Positions 43,244 through 50,932 of a stretch of 64,000 bases of DNA are shown in pieces. The position numbers were made by a program, and so were the translations under genes. Each line of letters begins with the position of its first letter. The first letter of the stretch is position 1. The stretch spans positions 3,478-67,477 of the forward strand of contig CAJUAP010000018.1 of assembly GCA_910584435.1 (NCBI GenBank), written 5' to 3'. The notes below the pieces were generated by a model, which was given only the letters and a program-made list of their open reading frames with translations, was not told where the DNA came from and made no database searches. The DNA comes from an uncultured Acetatifactor sp. GTDB lineage: Bacteria > Bacillota > Clostridia > Lachnospirales > Lachnospiraceae.

Positions 43244-44362
43244 ATGATACAGGGTAAGAAAAACTGGCTGGGACTGCTGTTGATGGTGGTGCTTATGGGA
43301 GTGACAGGCACAGTATTGCTCAAGGGTCAGCCGGTGAGCTTGTTAGCGGCCAGTATGAAACATTTGAAGCCGCAGTTTTTAGTGTTGGGACTTTTGATGA
43401 TGCTGGGTTTTGTGGGGTGTGAGGCATTGTGCAGTTATCAGATTCTGGGCAGACTGGGACATAAGGTTTCCTATGGGCATTGTCTGGGGTATTCTTTTGT
43501 AGGATTCTATGTGAGTTCTATTACACCCTCCGCTACGGGCGGCCAGCCGGCGCAGATATACTATATGAGTAAGGATCGGATTCCGGCAGCCCATGGAGCG
43601 TTGAACATGATGCTGATAGCCTCCTGTTATCAGGTAGCTACTTTGCTGTGGGGCGGAGGAATCTGGTTCTTCGTTCCGGCGGTCAGGGATCAGATGGACG
43701 GGGGACTGGGACTTTTACTGCTCTACGGGGCCGGTATGATGGTTGTGCTCACAGTGGGCATGGTGATGGTAATGTTCCTGCCGGGGCCGACCAGGCATAT
43801 TTGTGAAGGCGTGTTGTCCCTGCTTACCAGAACCCGTATTCTCCGCAATCCGGAAACCGCCCGTGAGAAGCTGGAACATCAGTTATCAGAGTATGCCAGG
43901 GGAGCGGACTGTGTGAAGCATAATCCCGGCCTGGTGCTGCGTGTGCTTGTGCTGTGCCTGATTCAGCTGGGCTTGGTTTTTTCCGTACCTTGGGCAGTGT
44001 ACCTTGCATTCGGGTTAAGCGGGAGCAGCTGGATTCAGATTGCAGGCGTTCAGGCATTGCTGACATTGGCAGTGTGTAATCTGCCTCTGCCGGGTGCGGT
44101 GGGTGCAGCCGAGGGAGGGTTTGTGTCCGCATTTGTATCCATATTCGGTGAAGGTATGGTAACACCTGCAATGCTGGTTTCCAGAGGAATCAGCTTCTAT
44201 ACATTTCTGCTAGTGAGTTTTGTGGTGGCAATTGCTGTGCATCTGCGTACCAGCCGTGAGAGCAGAGAGCGTGCGCTGGAGGAAATGATGGCAAACCAGA
44301 CAGGCACCAGAGTGAAGGCAGTGCGCAAATATTTAAGCGCCAGGGCGGAAGGCGAAGTATAG
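43244..44362 (+). CDS. UPF0104/MprF-flippase-like membrane protein
   Basis: The 372-residue protein has about eight membrane helices with the family signatures SSITPSATGGQPAQIYYM and LPLPGAVGAAEGGFVSAF of the lysylphosphatidylglycerol synthase transmembrane region (PF03706; AglD/YbhN-like), without the catalytic synthase domain. Such proteins are thought to move lipids or lipid-linked sugars across the membrane. It follows the glycolipid synthase, which fits. GGGAGGTG precedes the ATG at 43244. Confidence 0.87.
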   Translation: MIQGKKNWLGLLLMVVLMGVTGTVLLKGQPVSLLAASMKHLKPQFLVLGLLMMLGFVGCEALCSYQILGRLGHKVSYGHCLGYSFVGFYVSSITPSATGGQPAQIYYMSKDRIPAAHGALNMMLIASCYQVATLLWGGGIWFFVPAVRDQMDGGLGLLLLYGAGMMVVLTVGMVMVMFLPGPTRHICEGVLSLLTRTRILRNPETAREKLEHQLSEYARGADCVKHNPGLVLRVLVLCLIQLGLVFSVPWAVYLAFGLSGSSWIQIAGVQALLTLAVCNLPLPGAVGAAEGGFVSAFVSIFGEGMVTPAMLVSRGISFYTFLLVSFVVAIAVHLRTSRESRERALEEMMANQTGTRVKAVRKYLSARAEGEV

Positions 44363-44461
44363 CGGCCCGCATTGGGCTGTTATGCGTCTGCTATGTGGAA
44401 TAGCGCGGGAGGGTACTCCATAACGGTTTGGCAGGAACGGAGTTAAAATGCCGTCCCAAGC

Positions 44462-45292
44462 TTAAAGTCTTGCCGCCGTAAGGTTACTGGAGGAATATCT
44501 CCGCAGACCACGGTAGAAGGTAAATACTGCCGCTGTCAGAAGCAGAAGCATAAAGCCAAGGACAATAAGCAGCCGGCCCATGTGAAAATTTACCATAATA
44601 TGCACCGGCAGGTAAATGGACATACCTGTGGGAATTATCAGGTAGAGGACAAATTTTACCGCACCTTTAAAGATGCCGTCCGGATAGGTGGAAAAGTTCA
44701 CCATACTGTCCACCAGGTGGCTTCCGACCATGTCCGCCCGCACGAACCAGAAGGATAAACTTCCCATAAGCAGGGCATAGGCCGTCAAAATAGTCGCTCC
44801 GGTTACTGTGAACAGCAGGAATAGCAGAAGGTTCCGGAAGCTGAAGCAGAAAATGCATACAATGCCCAGGCCATATAAGAGATCCCCGATGGAGGAAGTT
44901 TTGGTAGCGGAAGTCATTATGCTGAGGAGGACATTTTTGGGCTGTACCAGATAAGAGTCCAGTTTGCCGTTTATGATCAGTTCATGGAGGGAAAATACCC
45001 GTGCAAACAAAAGGTGCGCCAGTCCATAGCTGCTGGCAGACAGAGCCCACAATAACATAACCTCCCGAATGGTATAGCCGCCGATGTTTTTTTTCAAATG
45101 AAACAAAATGTTCCACTGTATGAGGAAAGCTGCATTGTTGAGCATCATAAATATAATATTGGTCAGGAATGTCACTCTGTTGAGCATTTCTCTCATAATA
45201 TTGTATTTAACGGACAGAATGCATACTTTTAATTGATTCTTTATTGCTGCTGTTTTATTGATATTTGTTCTCATGGTAACTCTTGCGTTCAT
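44462..45292 (-). CDS. ABC-2 type exporter permease (second subunit)
   Basis: The 276-residue protein has six hydrophobic segments and the family features NIIFMMLNNAAFLIQW, GLAHLLFARVFSLHELIINGKLDSYLVQP and FVRADMVGSHLVDSMVNFSTYPDGIF of the ABC-2/PF06182 (DUF990-like) permeases. I choose the ATG at 45292, which lies one base after the stop of the upstream permease; its ribosome site ACGGAGG is inside the end of that gene, so the two are translationally coupled. Third gene of the exporter operon. Cargo unknown. Confidence 0.87.
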   Translation of the reverse strand: MNARVTMRTNINKTAAIKNQLKVCILSVKYNIMREMLNRVTFLTNIIFMMLNNAAFLIQWNILFHLKKNIGGYTIREVMLLWALSASSYGLAHLLFARVFSLHELIINGKLDSYLVQPKNVLLSIMTSATKTSSIGDLLYGLGIVCIFCFSFRNLLLFLLFTVTGATILTAYALLMGSLSFWFVRADMVGSHLVDSMVNFSTYPDGIFKGAVKFVLYLIIPTGMSIYLPVHIMVNFHMGRLLIVLGFMLLLLTAAVFTFYRGLRRYSSSNLTAARL

Positions 45293-45293
45293 A

Positions 45294-46085
45294 TCAGCCT
45301 CCGTTGACATATAATTTTTTTACCCCTTTTCCATACAGAAAGAACATGAGGATGATACCTAATCCCAAATATAAAAGCTGTGCCGGGAGGATTTCCAGGA
45401 GCTTATCCGTCTGAAAGTCCACCAGCAGTTTTGCCGGGCCATAGCAGACGGTGTAAATCGGCGTGAGCTTTAAGAACGGCTGTAGTGCCTGGGGAAATAT
45501 CTCCACAGGGAAGAGGGTTCCTATCACCAGTATCAGCTTGTCATAGAGCCATTGGAAGGGATTGGAATCCTCAATCCAAAAGGAAATCAGGCTGATACAC
45601 AGTTTGAAGACACCGTTAATGGTGATGCCCAAGAGGATGCTGGGAATAGCCGCAAGGAATGTAATCGGGTGGAAATCCGGCAGCGGTCCGACCATGATTA
45701 CGCCAGCCAATGCAGAGAACGCTGCATAAATGGGCAGCCGTATACTCCATTCACCTGTATATTTTGCCATAATGTACAGTGTATAGTGATAAGGCTTATT
45801 CATCAGATAGGCAATATTGCCATCCTTGATATCTGTGGCAGCCTGCCTGGTTACGGTGGCAGTCCTTGCGCTGAACCAGATAATCTCAGTTATCATAACA
45901 TACCATATCATCTGTTGTCTGGAATATCCTGCGATTAAATCTGCAGGACTGCTGTACATATAATTCCAAAGCTGCATAAATATAAAAATAATCATAAAAT
46001 AGGTGATAAATCCCATGGCAGTATTTATGGCATACTGTAGGTTTTCCATAAGTATGGAGCGGTAAATCACCGCATATTTTCTCAT
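45294..46085 (-). CDS. ABC-2 type exporter permease (first subunit)
   Basis: The 263-residue protein has six membrane segments and YRSILMENLQYAINTAMGF, FSARTATVTRQAATDIKDGNI, YLMNKPYHYTLYIMAKYTGEW and FPVEIFPQALQPFLKLTP, typical of the partner permease family (PF06182-like). The ATG at 46085 follows GGAGAGGGT; a longer frame from 46124 lacks a site. It pairs with the second permease and the ATPase. Confidence 0.87.
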   Translation of the reverse strand: MRKYAVIYRSILMENLQYAINTAMGFITYFMIIFIFMQLWNYMYSSPADLIAGYSRQQMIWYVMITEIIWFSARTATVTRQAATDIKDGNIAYLMNKPYHYTLYIMAKYTGEWSIRLPIYAAFSALAGVIMVGPLPDFHPITFLAAIPSILLGITINGVFKLCISLISFWIEDSNPFQWLYDKLILVIGTLFPVEIFPQALQPFLKLTPIYTVCYGPAKLLVDFQTDKLLEILPAQLLYLGLGIILMFFLYGKGVKKLYVNGG

Positions 46086-46129
46086 AGATACCCTCTCCTT
46101 TCGCTGTGCTTGTACTGTAGGCATTTTTG

Positions 46130-47134
46130 TTATTTTGAGGCATTGCCGCCGGCGGTAACATTTTCAGCCCGGTAGATTTCCATAATAATATTTTCCAGTG
46201 GAACATTTGATATATTGATATCTTCCACATGCTCAATGTCAATATTGCGGAGTGCTTCCTTCATCTCTATTACCGCTGTATCCACTTCCAATTTTATATG
46301 GCTGCCCTTTTGCTTTAATATGGTGATTCCCTTTACCTGGGGCAATGCTGTCTCTTCCCGCAGCTTTATTTCCAGGATTTTCTTGTTCAGATAATGATAT
46401 TTTAAGTGTTCCATAGAGTCATCCAGCACAATCCGGCCGGAATTTACGATGATAATTCGTTTGCAGAGCTTTTCAATATCGCCGATGTCATGGCTGGTCA
46501 GGAATATGGTAGTGTGCATTTCACGGTTCATCTGCTTGATGAGGGAGCGGATATTCTCTTTTACCACCGGATCCAGACCTATGGTTGGCTCATCAAGGAA
46601 CAGTACTTTCGGTCTGTGAATCAGCGATGCCACAATCTCACAGCGAATCCTCTGCCCCAGAGAGAGATTCCGCACAGGTGTATTCAGAAAAGCACCCAAA
46701 TCAAAGGTATCCGAAAGCATTCTGATACGGGCCTCTATCTCATTCGTGCCAATATCGTAAATAGCCCCGAAAAAGCGGAAATTGTCATAAGGCGTCAAAT
46801 GGGTCCAGAGCTGCTCCTTCTGGCCGAATACGGTTCCTATCTGATAGGATAGAGCTTTGCGCTTTTTTGTAGGATCGATGCCCAGCACTTCCACGTTTCC
46901 GCCATCAGGGTAGAGGATGCCGGTGAGCATTTTTATTGTGGTGCTCTTTCCGGCGCCGTTGGGGCCGATAAAAGCAAGCATCTCCCCTTCCTGCGCAGAG
47001 AATGAGACATTGTTTACCGCATGGATTTCTTCGGTCTGCGGATGGAAGACTGCCTTAAGGCTTCCCTTCATTCCCTTTTCCTTCTGCCTGACGCGGAAGG
47101 TTTTGTATAAATGCTCTGCTTCGATGACGTTCAT
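46130..47134 (-). CDS. ABC exporter ATP-binding protein
   Basis: The 334-residue ATPase has Walker A GPNGAGKST, Q-loop FGQKEQLW, signature LSLGQRIRCEI, Walker B KVLFLDEPTIGLDP and the switch SHD, with a long N-terminal part (KTFRVRQKEKGMKG) and a C-terminal extension of about 80 residues typical of drug-type ABC-2 exporters. AGGAGG lies seven bases before the ATG. It is the first gene of the operon and lies behind a leader peptide and attenuator, which suggests that the operon is induced by a compound that stalls ribosomes. Confidence 0.94.
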   Translation of the reverse strand: MNVIEAEHLYKTFRVRQKEKGMKGSLKAVFHPQTEEIHAVNNVSFSAQEGEMLAFIGPNGAGKSTTIKMLTGILYPDGGNVEVLGIDPTKKRKALSYQIGTVFGQKEQLWTHLTPYDNFRFFGAIYDIGTNEIEARIRMLSDTFDLGAFLNTPVRNLSLGQRIRCEIVASLIHRPKVLFLDEPTIGLDPVVKENIRSLIKQMNREMHTTIFLTSHDIGDIEKLCKRIIIVNSGRIVLDDSMEHLKYHYLNKKILEIKLREETALPQVKGITILKQKGSHIKLEVDTAVIEMKEALRNIDIEHVEDINISNVPLENIIMEIYRAENVTAGGNASK

Positions 47135-47213
47135 GATAGTATCCTCCTGTTCTACGGTTGTATTGATGTCTGCAGCATTTGGTTCTGGCGGTTCGTTTCA
47201 CATTATTTTGGTA

Positions 47214-47266
47214 TAAAAAAAGAACCGCCCTGTCATATACACCTGGTGTATAATCCTGCGGTTCTC
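47214..47266 (-). terminator. Attenuator terminator in the ABC exporter leader
   Basis: On the minus strand GAGAACCGC pairs with GCGGTTCTT, enclosing TTATACACC/GGTGTATA, and is followed by seven T. It lies 80 bases ahead of the ATPase start, so transcription must read through it for expression. Upstream AGAACC near 47335-47325 could pair with GGTTCT as an antiterminator. Confidence 0.75.
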
Positions 47267-47342
47267 ACGTTATCCTGATCACCGCATAGCCGAATAAGAC
47301 TTTCCTCTTACGGCCATGCGTGGTTCCGGTTCTTATCGGAAT

Positions 47343-47420
47343 TTAAGGTGTGACCGTAATATGAAAAATCTGGGACAATGAAATGGCCGGGATAAACTGT
47401 TCAAAATTCTGGTGAAACAT
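47343..47420 (-). CDS. Leader peptide of ABC exporter operon (25 residues)
   Basis: A strong site AAGAGGAGAATTTAAT precedes an ATG at 47420. The 25-residue peptide (MFHQNFEQFIP, ending FHITVTP) stops at 47343, followed by a leader hairpin CACGCAT..GGCCGTAAGA/TCTTATTCGGC and then the terminator at 47214-47266. This layout is that of ribosome-mediated attenuation, as known for many Firmicutes resistance genes. The peptide itself does not match one I know. Confidence 0.6.
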   Translation of the reverse strand: MFHQNFEQFIPAISLSQIFHITVTP

Positions 47421-47573
47421 ATTAAATTCTCCTCTTTCAATACTGTTCCTGCGCTTCTGGCTGATACCGTGCGGATGGCATGTGCTTATACTCACGGGCG
47501 ATGAAATCTGCCGCAATGACCTTGGCGCATTTCGCTCGCGAGTCGGGATACTTGGCAGGTTTTAGTGACCATC

Positions 47574-47602
47574 AGTATAAATTGGCTGTGTTACATTGTC
47601 AG
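47574..47602 (-). promoter_or_regulatory. Promoter of the ABC exporter operon
   Basis: On the minus strand CTGACA (47602-47597) and TATACT (47579-47574) are 17 bases apart. A transcript from here has about 150 nt before the leader peptide. Confidence 0.6.
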
Positions 47603-47765
47603 CCGATGGATTCGGCTTCCATAAATTTCGAATAGCATATCACAAAATTTTATATAATGCAAGAGTTTTTTATTGTAATTTTCGTGAGGAAACGGAAGCG
47701 GAGACTCTTTTTCATTTTGCGGAGAATGGTCTGCGGCAGAAGCTGTGGGAAGTTTATATGGAGTT

Positions 47766-48008
47766 CTATGAAATCAAATCAGCAATTCTGATTACCAGTC
47801 CATCAAATATATGACAGGGGATACCGCTGTCAAAAGGATATTGATTTACATATCCCTCTCCGGCAAAAGAGTACACCTGAACGTTTTTCATGACAGGGTT
47901 TACAATCCAGTATTCACGGACACCGCTGTTCTGGTACAGTAAAAGTTTTTTCAGATAGTCATGGCTTTGGGTGCCGGGGGAAGTAACTTCAATATAATGG
48001 AGATTTGG
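47766..48008 (-). pseudogene. Uma2-family nuclease fragment
   Basis: A minus-strand frame without start reads IEVTSPGTQSHDYLKKLLLY then NSGVREYWIVNP and ends at a stop at 47766-47768. This is the C-terminal half of the Uma2 (DUF820) restriction-endonuclease-like family; the N-terminal half is missing. The break coincides with the beginning of the DUF6440 fragment on the other strand. Confidence 0.7.
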
Positions 48009-48125
48009 GTAGACAGAGAAACAGGGGTGAATTATGTATTCCGTGCCAGTGGTTATGCAGGAGGCTTAACCCCTTTGCTTGACCGGGAGGGAAAGCCGGT
48101 TGTATCCATAGTGGCAGGTAAGTAA
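47997..48125 (+). pseudogene. DUF6440-like fragment
   Basis: The frame from ATG 47997 reads VDRETGVNYVFRASGYAGGL then TPLLDREGKPVVS and stops at 48123-48125. This is the conserved C-terminal part of the small DUF6440 family; the first 20 or so residues are replaced by Uma2 sequence. There is no ribosome site. Confidence 0.65.
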
Positions 48126-48134
48126 TCCACAGTG

Positions 48135-48217
48135 CAAAAGCAGCCGTAGAAGTATGACGTTCAAATCCATCCAAAGTTCGGAAGGAGCTGTTATGTCTGT
48201 TTGACGGCTGCTTTTTG
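48135..48217 (-). terminator. Terminator after thrS (works in both directions)
   Basis: CAAAAGCAGCCGT (48135-48147) pairs with ACGGCTGCTTTTTG (48204-48217). Runs of A and T on both sides suit both strands. The loop is about 55 bases. Confidence 0.65.
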
Positions 48218-48238
48218 CGGGTGTCAGGAATAAGCTTC

Positions 48239-49993
48239 TCAAATGCCTTCTTCACGAAGCAGTTCCAGCAGACGGCTGACCGGCATGTTTCCCAGGTCGC
48301 CTTCGTCTCTCTTACGGACGGAGACTGTGCCGTTTTCAGCTTCTCGTTCGCCTGCCACAAGAATGTATGGAATTCTTTCCAATCTTGCGGCTCTTATTTT
48401 GTAACCTATTTTCTCGGCTCTGGAATCAATTTCGCAGCGCAGGCCCTCGCTGCTCAGGGATTGCTTCAGTTCCCTGGCATAATCGTTGTATTTATCGGAG
48501 ACAGGTACTATCTTTATCTGTACGGGTGACAGCCAGAGGGGGAATCTGCCGGCATAGTGTTCAATCAGGATGCCGATGAACCGTTCTATTGAGCCGAATA
48601 CCACCCTGTGTATCATAATGGGGCGGTGCTTATTGCCGTCTTCCCCGATATACTCAGCCTCAAAGCGCTGCGGAAGCTGGAAGTCTAACTGTATGGTTCC
48701 GCACTGCCAGGTTCTTCCGATAGAATCCTCCAGGTGAAAATCAATCTTCGGGCCGTAAAAAGCGCCGTCGCCTTCATTGACGGCATATGGCAGCTCCATG
48801 TGATCCAATGCGCTCATTAAGGCATTCGTTGCAAGCTCCCAGTCTTCGTCACTCCCGATAGAATTCTCCGGCCTTGTGGATAATTCCACATGATACTTAA
48901 AACCGAAATTCGTATACACTTCATCTATCAGCCGGACAACGCCTTTTATCTCGTCCTGTATCTGATTGGGCGTCATGAAAATATGGGCATCGTCCTGGGT
49001 ACAGCACCGCACACGCATAAGGCCATGCAGTGTACCGGATTTTTCATTTCTGTGGATGAGGCCCAATTCGCCGATGCGCAGGGGAAGCTCGCGGTAAGAA
49101 TGAGGTTCCATCTTATATACCAGCATACCGCCCGGACAGTTCATGGGTTTTATGGCATAATCCGTTTCGTCGATGACGGTTGTATACATATTTTCCCTGT
49201 AATGCTCCCAGTGCCCTGATGTTTCCCAGAGATGGCGGTTCAGCATGATTGGAGTTGATATTTCCACATAGCCCTCTCTGGTATGAATTTTCCGCCAGTA
49301 ATCAATGAGCAGATTCTTCAACAATAATCCTTTTGGAAGAAAGAAGGGAAATCCCGGACCTTCCTCCAATAATGTGAATAAGCCTAATTCTTTTCCTAAT
49401 TTCCTGTGATCCCGTTTCCTGGCCTCTTCCAGACGGTTTATATAGTCTTCCAGCATACTGTTGTCCGGAAAGGATGTGCCGTAGATTCTGGTGAGCATTT
49501 TATTCCCGGCATCTCCGCGCCAGTATGCGCCGGCAACGGACAACAGCCGGAATGCCTGGATTGCACTGGTGTATGCCGCATGAGGCCCGGCGCACATCTC
49601 CAGGTACTCTCCCTGCTGGTAAAAACTGATTTCTTCATCTTCCGGCAGAGCGGCAAGAATTTCCATTTTATAGGGCTCATTTCTTTCCTTCATCAATGCC
49701 AATGCTTTTGCCCGGTCTGTTGTAAAATGGCGCAGCTGTAAATTCTGCTTTATGATGTTTTTCATTTCGGCTTCGATTTCCGCCAGGTTTTCCTCGGAAA
49801 AAGGGAAGTCAAAATCGAAATCATAGTAAAAACCGTCTGCAATTGCCGGACCAATGGCGCATTTGGTATTGGGATATAATCTTTTCACTGCCTGCGCCAG
49901 AATGTGTGCCGTTGTATGCCGGAAGGCATTTTTTCCCAGCTCTTCTTCAAAAGCTGCTTCTTGGATGGAACCATCTTTCATCTTAATCTTCAT
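48239..49993 (-). CDS. thrS: Threonyl-tRNA synthetase, short form without TGS domain
   Basis: The 584-residue enzyme charges tRNA(Thr). The first 20 residues (MKIKMKDGSIQEAAFEEELG) replace the usual TGS domain of about 60 residues. The editing domain is present, with HTTAH (about 26-30) and CAGPH. The class II core has the MNCPGG zinc loop, motif 2 HRNEKSGTLHGLMRVR, and motif 3 region HRVVFGSIERFIGILIEHYAG; the anticodon-binding domain ends the protein. One oddity: the very conserved RGFTQDD reads RCCTQDD here. AGGAGGAAAAG precedes the ATG and a T-box controls the gene. Confidence 0.94.
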   Translation of the reverse strand: MKIKMKDGSIQEAAFEEELGKNAFRHTTAHILAQAVKRLYPNTKCAIGPAIADGFYYDFDFDFPFSEENLAEIEAEMKNIIKQNLQLRHFTTDRAKALALMKERNEPYKMEILAALPEDEEISFYQQGEYLEMCAGPHAAYTSAIQAFRLLSVAGAYWRGDAGNKMLTRIYGTSFPDNSMLEDYINRLEEARKRDHRKLGKELGLFTLLEEGPGFPFFLPKGLLLKNLLIDYWRKIHTREGYVEISTPIMLNRHLWETSGHWEHYRENMYTTVIDETDYAIKPMNCPGGMLVYKMEPHSYRELPLRIGELGLIHRNEKSGTLHGLMRVRCCTQDDAHIFMTPNQIQDEIKGVVRLIDEVYTNFGFKYHVELSTRPENSIGSDEDWELATNALMSALDHMELPYAVNEGDGAFYGPKIDFHLEDSIGRTWQCGTIQLDFQLPQRFEAEYIGEDGNKHRPIMIHRVVFGSIERFIGILIEHYAGRFPLWLSPVQIKIVPVSDKYNDYARELKQSLSSEGLRCEIDSRAEKIGYKIRAARLERIPYILVAGEREAENGTVSVRKRDEGDLGNMPVSRLLELLREEGI

Positions 49994-50034
49994 TTACTTT
50001 TCCTCCTGAATGTTTTAGGTATGTGATCTGCATA

Positions 50035-50298
50035 AGAAAAAGCACTCTTAAAGACACATAATATGTATCTCTAAGGGTGCTTATTGCACGGTTCCACCTT
50101 AATGTTTCACTTCAGATTCTGTCAAATCCTAACCTTTAACGCAGGTATACGGCAATGCTTACATCTACTTTCGGCATTACAGCTCAAGAATGGTTTTCGC
50201 ATATCATCCACATAAGCATCTTCCACCAAGTGATGCTCTCTCTGTCTGCGATTTCTATGTTACTTCTTTCCGTCATCGCTTTTCCTTATGTCAAATCT
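50035..50298 (-). promoter_or_regulatory. T-box leader of thrS
   Basis: On the minus strand the conserved T-box AAGGTGGAACCGTGC lies at 50100-50086, followed by the terminator AGCACCCTTAGAG..AAGAGTGCTTTTTC (50081-50035). Stem I elements include GGAAAGAAGTAACATAG near its start. A threonine codon ACC at 50194-50192, within GAAAACCATT, is a plausible specifier, though I could not fold stem I fully. Uncharged tRNA(Thr) would favour the antiterminator and switch thrS on. Confidence 0.85.
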
Positions 50299-50303
50299 TT
50301 TTT

Positions 50304-50332
50304 ATTGTAACATTGCTGCGGCCGGTTGTCAA
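50304..50332 (-). promoter_or_regulatory. Promoter of thrS T-box transcript
   Basis: On the minus strand TTGACA (50332-50327) and TACAAT (50309-50304) are 17 bases apart. Confidence 0.8.
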
Positions 50333-50380
50333 GAATAAGAAAATTTGAAGGAAAATAATTAGAAAAAATAATGTCGATCA

Positions 50381-50409
50381 TTGTCGGCACTCTGAAAATA
50401 AGATATAAT
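50381..50409 (+). promoter_or_regulatory. Promoter of the toxin mRNA
   Basis: TTGTCG (50381-50386) and TATAAT (50404-50409) are 17 bases apart; the start would be near 50416, about 40 bases ahead of the toxin ATG. Confidence 0.75.
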
Positions 50410-50455
50410 ATTTATGTTGTCCTACCGATACCTGGCAATGGGAGGAGGTGTCGTC

Positions 50456-50554
50456 ATGGAAGTTATTACTGCTTTTTTGGTCGCTGTTGCGGCTGGTGTA
50501 GCTTGTCACTACATCATCAAATGGCTTGATAGTGACCGTAAGGACAACGAATAG
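50456..50554 (+). CDS. Short membrane toxin, type I toxin-antitoxin (Fst/Ldr-like)
   Basis: A 32-residue peptide: a hydrophobic helix (VITAFLVAVAAGVACHYII) followed by KWLDSDRKDNE, the WLxxxR-plus-charged-tail layout of Fst/Ldr-type toxins, which disturb the cell membrane when made in excess. AGGAGG lies eight bases before the ATG. The mRNA ends at a bidirectional terminator, and an antisense RNA is encoded from the other side. The assignment rests on size, layout and context; no search was run. Confidence 0.75.
   Translation: MEVITAFLVAVAAGVACHYIIKWLDSDRKDNE
50463..50477 (+). repeat. Direct repeat a (pairing site in toxin mRNA)
   Basis: TTATTACTGCTTTTT, at codons 3-8 of the toxin gene, is repeated exactly at 50648-50662 inside the antisense RNA gene, where it is transcribed as the complement. 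This gives the two RNAs a perfect pairing site at the toxin start. Confidence 0.85.
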
Positions 50555-50579
50555 CCTAGTGGGTGCTTTACCACTATAA

Positions 50580-50666
50580 AAGAAAAGAAGAATCCCCGGA
50601 CTGTACGCAACTACGGTTCGGGGATTCGTTTCTTTGTCCTCATGGACTTATTACTGCTTTTTGTCT
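50580..50666 (-). ncRNA. Antitoxin antisense RNA
   Basis: Transcription from the minus-strand promoter at 50701-50673 would begin near 50666, contain the complement of TTATTACTGCTTTTT at its 5' end, and stop at the shared hairpin at 50636-50583, making an RNA of about 85 nt. It can pair with the toxin mRNA at the repeat near the toxin start and over the terminator. This is the par/Fst arrangement of convergent RNAs with shared repeats. Confidence 0.7.
50583..50636. terminator. Bidirectional terminator shared by toxin and antitoxin RNAs
   Basis: GAATCCCCG pairs with CGGGGATTC, flanked by AAAGAA on the left and TTTCTTT on the right. Confidence 0.85.
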
Positions 50667-50672
50667 ATTGAC

Positions 50673-50701
50673 ATTATAGCATATGTAAATGTGGTTTGCA
50701 A
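50673..50701 (-). promoter_or_regulatory. Promoter of the antisense RNA
   Basis: On the minus strand TTGCAA (50701-50696) and TATAAT (50678-50673) are 17 bases apart. Confidence 0.75.
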
Positions 50702-50871
50702 TATACTAAATTCTGCATCTGCTGCCCTGTAAAACGCAATTGCTGCTGTTCACTCCGTTTACAGTAGCAATCCTTCCGCGCACAGCTGAACTGTTACATT
50801 TAATTTGTATCTTAAGGGGGATTTCATACATTTTGCTCTTTTATTCTGCCGTAAAATATATTATCATAAAA

Positions 50872-50899
50872 TTGTTGGAATGTCTGCCATAAATATCAT
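50872..50899 (+). promoter_or_regulatory. Candidate promoter of the rhamnogalacturonan operon
   Basis: TTGTTG (50872-50877) and TATCAT (50894-50899) are 16 bases apart, shortly upstream of the first GH105 gene. The gap 50702-50871 also has CTGAACTGTTAC (50786-50797) of the dispersed repeat family. Confidence 0.35.
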
Positions 50900-50932
50900 T
50901 ATCAGTGCAGAATAGTTTATAATTGGAGAAGG

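Noticed and set aside
47134..47420. T-box for the ABC exporter leader
   Set aside because: There is no GGTGGNACC sequence; a translated small frame with terminator fits better.
47596..47814. Plus-strand 72-codon frame
   Set aside because: It lies opposite the Uma2 fragment and the exporter promoter and has no family match or ribosome site.
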